Shown here: piece after piece, positions 52,486 to 62,020 of the stretch | Layout of the letters: each line of letters starts with the position of its first letter | How positions within the stretch are numbered: position 1 is the stretch's first letter | From: Ustulina deusta | Taxonomy: Eukaryota; Ascomycota; Sordariomycetes; Xylariales; Xylariaceae | NCBI GenBank assembly: GCA_023159155.1 | Contig: JAJNNX010000004.1 | Span: 434,001-498,000 of the forward strand | Length of the DNA: 64,000 bases | Direction: 5' to 3' | Notes under the pieces: model-generated | What the model was told of the DNA's origin: nothing | The model's database searches: none | The model's input: the letters and a program-made list of their open reading frames with translations, nothing else | Program-made: the position numbers and the translations under genes

Positions 52486-53645
52486 CGCGCGACAGGATGG
52501 CACTGATGTACCGATGATAGCAGATGGGACGCGTCGGTTCTGTTTTGAGTCGCGTCACGGTAGGAAGAGGACACGGTAGGGGAGATGCAAGATGAATTCC
52601 GAATCAGTTAACCATAGCTTGAATTGTATACGACGAGGCGATAAGGGCGAATAATGGCCGAAAAGTCGAAGCTGCTGACTTGAGAAGAAAGGTTAGAAGT
52701 CTGATCAATAAGGGCGTGAGGTGTGATCTGCAATATGGTGGGCTTGCTGGGATTTGGGGAAGAGCGGAATGTGGCATTGCCATTGGCCAAAACGCCGGTC
52801 GCGGTAAACACAAAGCTCGAGCCAGCCCAGCTTGAGCCGCCCCACGGCTGATCCACTAATCGAACGTCATTCACCTGTTAGGGAGGCCGGTACCTTCTAC
52901 TACCGAAAACTAACATTAGGTACCTGCCTAGGTAGGTACACTGTAGGTAGGTAGTAGGTAGGTAGTACCTGGGGATGTAGTTGTACACAGGTACTTATGC
53001 CATTGAAAAGACAATAAAAATGTTGCTTTAAAACTTCCAGTCCAATTGAATGGAAGAATTACCTGCTGTCTTGATGTACCTAGGTCCTCAGCACAATGGC
53101 CTCATCGCACATTGTCGCGCTACGGCACAATGAAAGCTATAGACGTACAAGAATTTGGTAGGTACCTACGTGCCAACCACAACCCAAGTGAACAGACCCC
53201 TTAGGGAACAGGGAGCAAAAGTCGACCTGCAAACCAAATTTGTCTGATGATACGCCAATTACCCCAAAGCCACCACTCTACAATTTTTATCTTGTTTCAA
53301 CTCGTTGCAGACCATACTCAAGGGCAGTTCATAAACAGTCAAGGTCACCCGACTATGTGCTGTGCAGAAGGACAAGGCAGTCCTGTATTGTATTATGCCC
53401 AGTCATCAGCCGCCACCTCGAGCAGCCGATTTAGTTGCTCCACCTATTCACTCGGAGGGATCAAACGCCACAAAGCAGAGAGCTGCCGCGCTCTACCATG
53501 GCACTAGGCTATAGCCTTTCAGCCCTCAGAAGGCCATTCCGGGTAAAGACAAGACCATCCGTTTCCCTTGGTTAATACGCCTACAAAAACGCCGAGCGTA
53601 CCCATTCGTAGGATTTTCGTAGTTCCATCAGGTTGCATATCCCTC
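52486..53645. other. Intergenic: INCENP promoter and NOT2 3' region
   Basis: No gene was found. A dense cluster of ACCTAGGTAGGTA-type motifs lies at about 52,917-52,975, with others at 53,078 and 53,158. Short minus-strand frames near 52,604-52,874 show no family resemblance. Confidence 0.4.
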
Positions 53646-56106
53646 TTACAGACCTGTATTTGGGTTGGTCTCCAGATCCGCATAGTGCAATGTAAGTTGC
53701 CGCTAGCATAGGTCAGTCGCTGATTTAAATAATCTTTGGGGACGACGACATACCCTCTCCTTGCGCCACTCGTCAGTACTCCACACAATGTAGTAACCTT
53801 CCTCATGCTGAGCACTCAGGATTCGAGGGTGCATGATCTCATCCTTGGTCAGCCAAAGCTTGAGCTTTTTGTGCCACCTCCATTGCCGTTGAAAGCTAAG
53901 TCATGTGAGTAACACGTTAGAAATCAGACAAGTAGCAGGATCCTCACAGTTGCTCGGCGGCGAGCTGCTGCTGATAGTCTCCAGGACAGCTGTAGAAGAT
54001 CCACATCAGGGTTTCTTCGTTGAAGCTCGAAATCTTGTTGCGCAAAGGTTGAACATTGTTAACTTTGTAACAATCCGGAAGACGGAAGTCGGGGATGGCT
54101 GGGCGCGGTGGGGCATCATTGAACGGCGACCAGATTTGCGTCGAGATCATTCTATAAAAAATATTCAAAAAGATCAGTATGGTGAGCAACAGGCGTGAAA
54201 TGCTTGGCTAATACTTACGCAGGCGACGCTAGATCGAGCCCGAAGCTAGCAGGGTCCATTCCTGCGAAACAGGCGGCATAGTCGGGATAGTGGCTCATTA
54301 AAGTACGCAGGCCTTTGATGCCCCACTTGTCGATATCCGCCAGACCAGCCAAGGGGTCACGGGCAACAGGTGATTGTACATCCTCATTCTCCTTGTTCTT
54401 GATGGACTGGGTCTCATTTGTGCCAATCGCTCCTAGAGGATTTCGGCCTTCAGAGGGTTGTGCAGTGTCGTTTGGTGACTGGGACGGTAAAGGATCATCG
54501 CGAAATCCGGGTGGCTTCTGGCGAGCTTCATCACTATTACTTCTCATATCTTGGGATCGAGAGAGATCTAAATAAAAGGGTAAGTAACTATAAATAATTT
54601 AGACTGCGGGGGAGGGCTATACCAAGCGTCGTTGTCCCATCGGGCGAGCGAACATCTGTCGTTCGCGAATTAGCAGACAAGGCATTTAGCAAACCGTTAC
54701 CCGCACGAATGCCCTGCAGTGAGCCACCTCCAGTATTGCCTTGGGCACCGAAGCCTAACGTTGACATCAAAGTAGAGCCACGTTCCTGACCAATCTCTCC
54801 GTCGCCATTTCTCAGGTTGTTGTTGAGCGGCGGGAATTCGTCAATGCTATTCGGTTGGGGTTGAGATGATTGCGACAAGCTTGCCTGGTTGCCAAAGCGG
54901 AAGGCTCCCTGGTTCGTGTTCACGCGAGAAGATTGGAAGAAATCATCATGTTGACTTTGTTGAGAATGGGGGGTAGGTTGATTTCGCTGAATAGCACCAC
55001 CCATGGATCTTGAGCCCCCAGCCCATAACGAGGATGGATTACCGCTAGAAAGCTGCGAGTTGTTGGAGAGAGAAGGAAATTCGCTGCGAAAGCATCAGCA
55101 ATGTTGAACGGGAAGATAGGAAGCAAAGAAGATCAAAGTTGATTTGAAGAGTGAGAGGAGGGAGAAGAAGACGATGATCAGAGGGAGCAAACCAGAGGAA
55201 TCAAAGGGCAAAGAATTATCATAATTTACCGGCTCAATACTGAAGCATAAGGTAATCCAGGTGGCAGAGTGACTGAAGATTGGACTGCGTGTATGCCAGG
55301 AGCCTGGCTAGTTTGGGATTGCTCTGAATCCTGGCGTGAAGCCATCTTAAGATCGTCGTTGAGAAGCCAAGGGCCCTTGCTGAACTCATACAAGGGTGGT
55401 GCGTCTTTGGGGACTGACACATCCATGGACAAAGAAGGGCCACTGGATTGCAGGTGTACTTTATGCACAAGCCTTGGCTTGCGAGGTTTGGGGGTGACGG
55501 GTGGGAAAGAATCCGCGCCGTGGGGCGAGGAAGGTGAAGGTGGTGGGCGACCTGACATGATGCGTGCAATAAGCAAAGCGCAATGGTGGGGTAACAACTG
55601 TCGCAGGGAGCGGCTACGCGTGAAGTGAAGTGAAATGAAGTCGGCAATATCGGTCAAGTGAAGAGAAACAGCGAGAGCTCGGCGTTGTGTGTGTGTGTGT
55701 GTGTGAGGGAGTGTGGCATGTGCACACTGGTTGGATGGGCGAAGTGTGGCAAGACGCCGCAGTAATAAAAAAAGAGAACAAAATAACAACAACACGAAGA
55801 AACAAAATACCTACGAGAGGTCCAACGACGTTGTTGGTTGCGAGCCCAGACTCTGTGCAAAACTGAGGTTGCCCCCCAACTGCCTTGAGGGATTTGGAAG
55901 ATTACTGGCAGCACCACCACCCATGGGCACATTTCCACCGAAAGCCCACCCGCCCGTATTGTTTGCTTTGCATGCAGACGCCAGATCAGCCTCGAGATCT
56001 TGGTTTTTGGTTCAAGCACCGTACCTATTTTCCCATTTGGTAACCGAGTTGATCCTGCTCTGCCAGGCTGCTGGGGTGGTTGTTGGCTAGCAAAGCTAGT
56101 TGGCAT
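53646..56106 (-). CDS. NOT2: CCR4-NOT complex subunit NOT2 (CDC36 family)
   Basis: Structural subunit of the CCR4-NOT deadenylase and transcription-regulation complex. Exons on the minus strand are 56025-56106 (5' limit uncertain), 55815-55965, 54623-55083, 54219-54567, 53948-54151, 53754-53895 and 53646-53702. From the Met at 56106 they sum to 481 residues in phase. The N-terminus has LRGMPTSFASQQ, LPNGKI, NNTGGWAFGGNVPMGGG and LDLS joined to EFPSLSNN; the middle has SMGGAIQRNQPTPHSQQS and LMSTLGFGAQG. The C-terminal NOT-box contains IWSPFNDAPPRPAIPDFRLP, NKISSFNEETLMWIFYS, RQWRWHKKLKLWLTKDE, then WRKER joined to RQLTLHYADLETNPN before the stop. Six introns are seen; five are 51-67 bp, but the second is 731 bp and holds a coding-like segment (see the candidate alternative exon). 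The start may be further upstream, since the frame stays open back to a CTAATACTAG acceptor-like site at about 56,145. Confidence 0.9.
55226..55558 (-). CDS. Candidate alternative first exon of NOT2, inside its second intron
   Basis: A coding-like frame on the same strand lies within the 731-bp NOT2 intron. It starts at Met 55558 (MSGRPPPSPSSPHGADSFPP, then RKPRLVHKVHLQSSG and YEFSKGPWLLNDDLKMASRQ). A GTAAAT donor at 55229 follows AGC CG, which leaves phase 2, exactly the phase of the normal donor, so splicing to the shared acceptor at 55083 gives VLSR joined to EFPSLSNN. The spliced isoform would have 513 residues. A pyrimidine-rich tract on the minus strand precedes the Met and could be a promoter. 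It could instead be a cassette exon or a chance frame. No homologue is known to me. Confidence 0.45.
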   Translation of the reverse strand: MSGRPPPSPSSPHGADSFPPVTPKPRKPRLVHKVHLQSSGPSLSMDVSVPKDAPPLYEFSKGPWLLNDDLKMASRQDSEQSQTSQAPGIHAVQSSVTLPPGLPYASVLSR

Positions 56107-57116
56107 CCCCCTTAAGGTTGGCGGCACCGCTCCTGACCATGTCTAGTATTAGCCAAGCTCGCAAACATGAGTGCGCAGAAGTGATATATAGCATGGCAAC
56201 AGATGGAAGCATTCCCAGGGCCTCGTCCGCCAGAGGTCCGACACGGCACGGCTGCTGACCCCTCCTCCATCATCCTCATCGTCTCGGAAGAGCTTCTGAT
56301 TGCAACGAGGCTGAGATCGGGCCGGCCAAGCCGCAGTCCGTTTCTTACGTCTCCGTCTACAGCCAGTCATATACTATTGAGATCGCGCGGGTCGCAGAGC
56401 AACGAGGGTCGGTCCATGTCGATGGAATGGTCGTCACGGCAAGCGCGCGATGGGGATTCGGCATCGAGCGGCAAACAGGTGTTTACGTGAGGCAGAGAGG
56501 ACAGGGCAAAGGATTCGGGCAGCACTACCTGGTCGGTTCATGGTTTCGATCTTAAATGTACACAGAGAGACAGTGTAGTGTCTATGTATATGCTTCTAAG
56601 GATCGTCTCGTAGGGTTTGGTGCTTTAAGCCAATGGTTTATAAGAGAGCATAGGACGGTCGTCGGTCTTGCCCTCGACTTGTGAGGATGGGCAGATGGTG
56701 GCTTCTCACAAGGCACGCTCAGCTTGATTCGTTGGTTCAATTTAGGGTCCCACCTCCCTGAGCGTCATGGCCAATAGTCTGGCCTACCGGGCCTGAGCTC
56801 AGTCAGCCTTGCCGCTCTGTATGTATTTTTGCACTACTAAGGTACCTACAGGTATTGTAGTGTACCCGATAATCCCGGACTCTGCCATTTATCTCCGACT
56901 ACCTCCGAACCCCAGGCATATGTAGGTGATTACTTAAGTACCTACCTAGGTGCCTACTAGGTAAGATGCTGTCATTTGGTTTACAAACTTCACTCAGTTA
57001 ATAGACAGAATATGTGTTAATTTAAACAGCGTGTTTATGCTATTTCTCTAAAACTCCAAAGGCTGAAAAAGAGGTACTTAAGTGTGAGCATGTTACTCCC
57101 TAGTCGTCATTCCACA
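56107..57116. other. Intergenic: NOT2 promoter and 3' region of the Cys/His-repeat gene
   Basis: A 5' coding exon of NOT2 may lie here but was not identified with confidence; one candidate ATG is on the minus strand near 56,420. ACCTACCTAGGTGCCTAC motifs occur at about 56,938-56,960. Nothing else was recognised. Confidence 0.35.
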
Positions 57117-57605
57117 TCACTCCGCTTTCTCAACTCCAGCCAAATGCATATCTAGGACTTCTGGGGATATCCCTGCTACCCGATTTCGAGCTTGCACATC
57201 TATCTCATCTAATAACCTATCGTCGATGAAACCACTGCTAAGTGTGTGTGGGCAAGGACACCAATGGTCATCTCCGGTTTGAAATTCATGTTGACAAGCG
57301 CAGCTGTGGTCTAGCATCCGCCTCGCATCGTCGTGGCTACACCTACAATAGTGATCGAGTAAGCCGCTCCAGTCATGTTCACATTCACCACAATAGTGAT
57401 CCGTGAAGCGGGTGATTTTGCTGGTCTGTCGGTATTTGGCTTTTCGCTCAGCAGGTCTTCTGGCTGGTCCTCTCTTTCTCTTCATTTCCCCCTGTATTTT
57501 TGCTGGGGAATGCACTAGACGAATCCCTGGCAAAAATGTCGCTAGAAATTCTTTCCTTTCCGCTGTGGGCTCCTCGGTAGGTAAACTCTTGTGAATCGCA
57601 TCCAT
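57117..57605 (-). CDS. Hypothetical Cys/His-repeat protein (162 residues)
   Basis: An intronless frame that opens with MDAIHKSLPTEEPTAERKEF, followed by a basic stretch (KRKRGPARRPAERKAKYRQ, about residues 42-60) that could be a nuclear targeting signal. Residues about 69-120 hold four consecutive units of a motif DH-x-C-x(1-2)-C-x-H: DHYCGECEH, DHYCRCSH, DHSCACQH and DHWCPCPH, spaced 13-17 residues apart. Evenly spaced Cys and His pairs suggest metal (zinc) binding, but I know no family with this pattern. It stands alone between NOT2 and the CobW-type gene. The TATA-less upstream region is AT-rich. Confidence 0.6.
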   Translation of the reverse strand: MDAIHKSLPTEEPTAERKEFLATFLPGIRLVHSPAKIQGEMKRKRGPARRPAERKAKYRQTSKITRFTDHYCGECEHDWSGLLDHYCRCSHDDARRMLDHSCACQHEFQTGDDHWCPCPHTLSSGFIDDRLLDEIDVQARNRVAGISPEVLDMHLAGVEKAE

Positions 57606-58205
57606 TTTTCTTCTCTCTCAGAAACATAAATGGTCGTAAAAAATAAAAATAAAAGGTTCACTCTAACTCTGTTCAAGGTGGCCCGCAGAGTCTTATATTC
57701 GTTCCGAGGCTAATGAACATGTGAAATGATTTGAGTTGTTATTTTATACTTCCTTTGTTCGCATTACAAGGTTCTGTTTTGAAATTAGACGGCTCCTTGT
57801 TTACACATCTCTTTGGTGCATCTCTTTGTGTTCCTTTACTACTATCGGCATTTTATGCTAGAAGCACAAACGGAGGTCACCACAGAAAATTAGCCCAAAG
57901 GGAATGGAAACCGGATCCTTTGTAATTTTGGCGTTACAGTTGCACCTTAGCCGGTGCTAGGGTGGTGGTCCCTAGCTACTGCGCACTGGAGAGGCCAGGT
58001 TTTATAGTTTCATGAGGTATCTCATTTTCAGTATGCAATGTAGGATTTCGCTCGGTGATCGCAGTACAGAGTCCAGCCTTCTGTCTTCGCGTAAAGTGAG
58101 CAGTTTGGACAAAATGCCAACTCCGTTCAATATCTCATCTGCTTATATCTGCGAATAGAACGACGCATAGAGTGCGGCATGAAGATAGTTTGGCTCTCAA
58201 TATAT
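57606..58205. other. Intergenic, no gene seen
   Basis: Promoter of the Cys/His-repeat gene at the left and the 3' region of the CobW-type gene at the right. No sustained frame was found. Confidence 0.4.
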
Positions 58206-59560
58206 TCACACATAGTTATTGTGTATCCCATCAAGAAAACTCTTTTCTAAGTCGGCATTGTGTATATTCCTTCCAATAAGGACAATCTTTCCCGTTTGCG
58301 AAGTCGCGTCGGCGTCAGAGGTCGATTTTTGTCCATCTATGATCTCGAATATTTCCCGGACACCTTGGACTAACTTTACGGCCCCGTCTTCGAAGATTAG
58401 GCGCGCTTTCAGTCGGTGTATCTCGATTTGAGCTTGTCCAGTTGCAGCACTTGGCACTTCACTTTCCCAAAGAATGGATCTAAGCCAGCCATCTACCTTC
58501 TCAAGCTGGCTCGAAGTTAGCAATGGGATACTGAAAGACACCGTGGATATGGTCTAGAACAATTAGCATGCTTGAGACTCAAAAGGGAATCTGAGGCCAC
58601 GACGAACAGGATCGAGATGGCTATGTCCCTTCTCTGTAGTATCTAAGGTTTCGACTTGGTCGTAGGCGTGTAAGTCTAGCAAAACACCTTCCAACCGCGG
58701 TACCTTGCTCTGTTCGGTCACGTGGATCTTCGCGAGGCCATTGATTGCCCGTATCCGAGCTCTGACGTGCTCGAGTTGCTCGGCAGTAACTAAATCTGCT
58801 TTGTTGATGACCACCACGTCGGCGTGTGATATCTGTACATGGGCTGTCGTCATCAACGGTCCATGGTTGCCATGGTCTTCATGATCATTGACTTTTCCAG
58901 AAGGATCGTCTAAGCTTCGTAAGATGTTCTTGGCGTCAACCAAGGTGACAATGCCGTCGAGGTAGATGGTGCTGCCCAGTCCTTCGTCAACCCAGAACAG
59001 GGGGGCAAGATTACCGGGATCTGCAAGCCCAGTAGTCTCCAGAAGGATATAGTCGAATGCACCCTTCTTTTCCATCAACGATTCGATCGCGTTTACCCCA
59101 GAGTCCCTGGAAGGCCGTCAGCCTTCGCTTCACAGCTCGTGGGATGTGGGTTGGTACTTGACTGAGCAGCAGATGCAGCCATTCCCTACCTCGAGCCATT
59201 CCTCAACCTGCTCGCCACCTTTGTTTACGGTGAGGGACTTTTCGATATCGAGAGCTATAGAAGATCAGCGCGCAGTCTTTTGTATCTACCAATTCCGGGT
59301 TTATCCACACAGTCACCGAACTCATTCATAATGACAGCAATTTTCTTGCCATGGCGGGCTGTCAAAATGTAGTTCAAAAGCGTGGTTTTGCCAGCCCCCA
59401 AATATCCTAACTGCACCGTGAGCATACGGCATATATCACCCAGATACATGGAAAACTTACCCGTAACGATGGTTATTGGAACCTTGACCGGCTCCTCCTC
59501 CCCCTCAATCCCATGCCCCGCTTCAACAAGCTCTGGAGGGGCATCGTCGTCAATGTCCAT
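58206..59560 (-). CDS. CobW/COG0523 GTPase (ZNG1/CBWD-type metallochaperone), one-base frameshift
   Basis: This family uses GTP to deliver zinc to client metalloproteins such as methionine aminopeptidase. Proposed exons on the minus strand are 59461-59560, 59311-59406, 59158-59255, 58608-59106 and 58206-58553, with introns of 51-55 bp. Motifs in order are Walker [10 protein letters not shown] (about 34-42), the metal-binding NGCICCSVK (CxCC), [20 protein letters not shown] (guanine specificity), a His-rich stretch (DHEDHGNHG) and, in the last exon, the small CobW C-terminal domain. The frame breaks between SLTVNK and [12 protein letters not shown]: a run of four T at 59220-59223 (AAAA on the coding strand) has one base too many, and no intron repairs it. 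It is either a recent null allele or a sequencing error. All other exons are intact. Confidence 0.85.
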
Positions 59561-60113
59561 GGTGGACGGTGGTCGGGCGCAAAGATGTTTCCCTCCGTCT
59601 TTGCACGCATCAGAGGAAATCACGATGATTCCGTCATCTTTTAGCAACAGAAGACAACGCCCAAGGTAGCACAGATACGCCCTTTTGTCTACGGCCGATC
59701 CTGTGGAGCGTCATACAGAGGTACTTGGGTGCCACTATGGAGATAAAGGGCGGGACTGGAGTTGGCGAATAAATTTGCATATAAAGATATCTATCGATAT
59801 AACGATATAAAAGGTAGATTACAGGATTTACACAAGCACATTAAGTGCAGGGGAACATTCAACACGAAACCTGGAAATGTCTGGGCACCAATCATGTGGC
59901 AGCTGGAGCCAGGTAGGTACTGCCTACCCTGGACCAGATGTACTCTGCGCGTAGAGCGGTTCGACTGATGTACCCGATCAATCACGTAGGTACCTGTACA
60001 GGCTGCGGGACCATAACTCTTCCAAGCAAAACAACAGCGACAGTGACAGCGACGACATAGCACAAACCAAGCAGAGAGAGGTCAACTGGCCTCCTCCTGT
60101 CCGCACACGAGCC
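59561..60113. promoter_or_regulatory. Divergent promoter between the CobW-type gene and MOB3
   Basis: About 550 bp separate two start codons that point away from each other. It contains AGGTAGGTACTGCC and ACGTAGGTACCTG motifs (about 59,912 and 59,985), which are also frequent in the other intergenic regions here. No TATA box was clear. Confidence 0.5.
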
Positions 60114-61783
60114 ATGTCTCTCACACAAGGATCGCCTCGACTGCCCAGCCCGCCACCACCGGCCGAGATCCAGCTGTCGCCAAGCCCGAGCGCGACTGCG
60201 AGTCGCCAGACACAACAGATGGAGCAGACAATCAACGATGCGAACGCGCGGCGGCGCATACACCCGGGCACGAAGGCCGAAGACATGGCCGCCGGCCCGC
60301 CGCTGGTGCCCCTGAACGAAGTATGTGTTCTGTCTCTGTCTCTGTCTCTGTCTTTCTGCTCTCTCCCTCTCCCTCTCCTTCTCCCTCCCCCTCTCCCTGT
60401 CTCGTCGACATGCGTGCGTGCGTGCGCGCGTGCATGGAGGGGCGACGGTGATGCATGCGATCCTGATCCTGATCCTGATCTGGCCCTGGCCCTGACCATC
60501 CTCGCTCTCTGGAACAGCTCGACTCGGCCTTCCAGCTGCAAGAGCACCTGGCCGCTCTCCACTACCACCATTCCGCCTCCAACACGACCGCCATCACACG
60601 CGCAGCCGCCGCCCAGCTTACCCAGCCGCCGCCCGGCATCGATCGCACCCTGTGGCTGTACGAGCTCTGCCGGTTTCTTATCGCGGAATGCAACAGCTTG
60701 ATCGTCGGCTTTCTCTTCGACGAGCCGCCGTGCTCGTCCGCCACGTGTCCCGAAATGCGCGCCTCCGAATGGCAGTTCTTATGTGCCGTGCACGAACAGC
60801 CCAAGAGCTGCTGCGCCATCGATTACTGCTGCCACACGCTCGACTGGGCAGCCAACGTCGTCACAAACCCCAAGATCTTCCCCAGCAGGTTCGTCCTGGT
60901 GTCGGAGGGTCACGACAAGGGCGCCGTGCTGAAGAACCTGGTCAATGTGTTTAGGCGGCTTCATAGGATATTTGCGCATGCTTGGTTTCAGCATCGAGGG
61001 GTCTTCTGGTCCGTGGAATCACGAACCGGTTTGTACGCTTTTTTCAAGACCGTTTGCGATATGTACGATCTCCTGCCAGCCGAAAACTACAAACTCCCAC
61101 CTGAGGCTGAGGGTTTAGAGCTTGGCGCGGCCAACAAGGATGAGAAGCGGCACACGGTGACGTCTATCGCCAAGCCATCTTCACATCACAGTGATGACTT
61201 TGAGCACGAAGATGATCGAAATAGCTTGCATGCACGTAGAAGCAATACGGCGAGGCATTCAAGTAGACCATCGACCGGTAGTGCCGTGACGACCGTCATT
61301 GAAGAGGGCGAAGATGAGCATTCGGACGTCACCAAGAAGCTAAGGGATATACACCTTTCGACTCCTGATATTGCCGAGGAAGACTCTGAGATAGAGGTGC
61401 CTGTCATTGTTGAGGGGGGGATGATCGGGGAATCTACACCTACGGACGCACGAGCAGCCGAACCCTCTGAATCCACAAGCCATCAAGATTATGCCCAAGG
61501 CGAGTCCACTGGCGAGCGCCCAAAGAGTACACAAGGAGGAGAGGTTGCCCAAGATATGTCGTCGGCCAGTCAGGAAATACCTCAGAAACCTGACAAACAG
61601 ATGGCAGACGAATCACGGCCAGATGCGGACGATGAGGATAAGCAAACCACACCAGAGGTCGCTGACTCACTCCTTGATGAGGTTCCAGCATCCACGACGA
61701 CCGAGACTGCCGAGAAAGCCGTGGAATCGAGTCCTGAGAAGTGCGAAGAGAAGTCGACTCCCGAGGATTCGAGCACGGGATAG
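60114..61783 (+). CDS. mob3: MOB3/phocein-type MOB protein (STRIPAK complex)
   Basis: Non-catalytic MOB adaptor of the STRIPAK phosphatase-kinase complex, which governs fungal fusion and development. Exons are 60114-60320 and 60518-61783; the intron of 197 bp (GTATGT...GAACAG) is long and filled with TCTGTC/CTCTCC and GATCCT simple repeats. The protein has 490 residues if TAG at 61781 ends it. The Pro-rich N-terminus (about 1-69) precedes the MOB domain, with RTLWLYELCRFLIAECNSLI, CSSATC (C-x4-C) and HRIFAH (H-x4-H) forming the zinc site, and VFWSVESRTGLYAFFKTVCD. An acidic, disordered C-terminal tail follows. After the TAG the same frame stays open for another 78 codons (to 62020), with DPVARLERLEEDNEDISNVD and an Arg-rich end that looks coding (see findings). 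Confidence 0.88.
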
Positions 61784-62020
61784 GATCCCGTGGCCCGCCT
61801 TGAGCGACTAGAAGAGGATAATGAGGACATCTCGAATGTAGATGATGTCATCCGGCAAACCAAATTATTCGAACGTCAGATGCGACGTGTAAGGGTGTCT
61901 AGAAGTCTACCGAATGATAAAGACCCTGATGCAGATACAAAGCGCATCATTGAGCGTACGAGAGAGGTTACGAACAGGCTGCGTCAGAGCCAGAGTCGGC
62001 AGCAGCGACCTACGCCGTGA
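61784..62020 (+). other. In-frame C-terminal extension of MOB3 beyond a TAG
   Basis: This segment continues the MOB3 frame without a break after the TAG at 61781-61783 and reaches TGA at 62018-62020. It encodes a charged, helix-forming sequence (ARLERLEEDNEDISNVDDVI, then KLFERQMRRVRVSRSL and TREVTNRLRQSQSRQQ). Composition and codon use resemble the coding tail before it. A weak 66-bp in-phase intron (GTGGAA...GGATAG) would remove the stop; readthrough or a recent nonsense mutation are alternatives. Treating it as 3' UTR is also possible. Confidence 0.45.

Noticed and set aside
53519..53815. 98-codon minus-strand frame that reads through the last NOT2 intron
   Set aside because: The true reading uses the 51-bp GTATGT...CTGAC...TAG intron, which restores the conserved LHYADLETNP end of NOT2.
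55684..55706. GT dinucleotide run as a candidate regulatory element
   Set aside because: A short microsatellite, with no evidence beyond its position near the nested exon.
24444..62020. Secondary-metabolite or defence gene cluster
   Set aside because: Gene functions are unrelated (ubiquitin ligase, J proteins, INCENP, NOT2, CobW, MOB); no synthase, transporter or paired regulator was seen.
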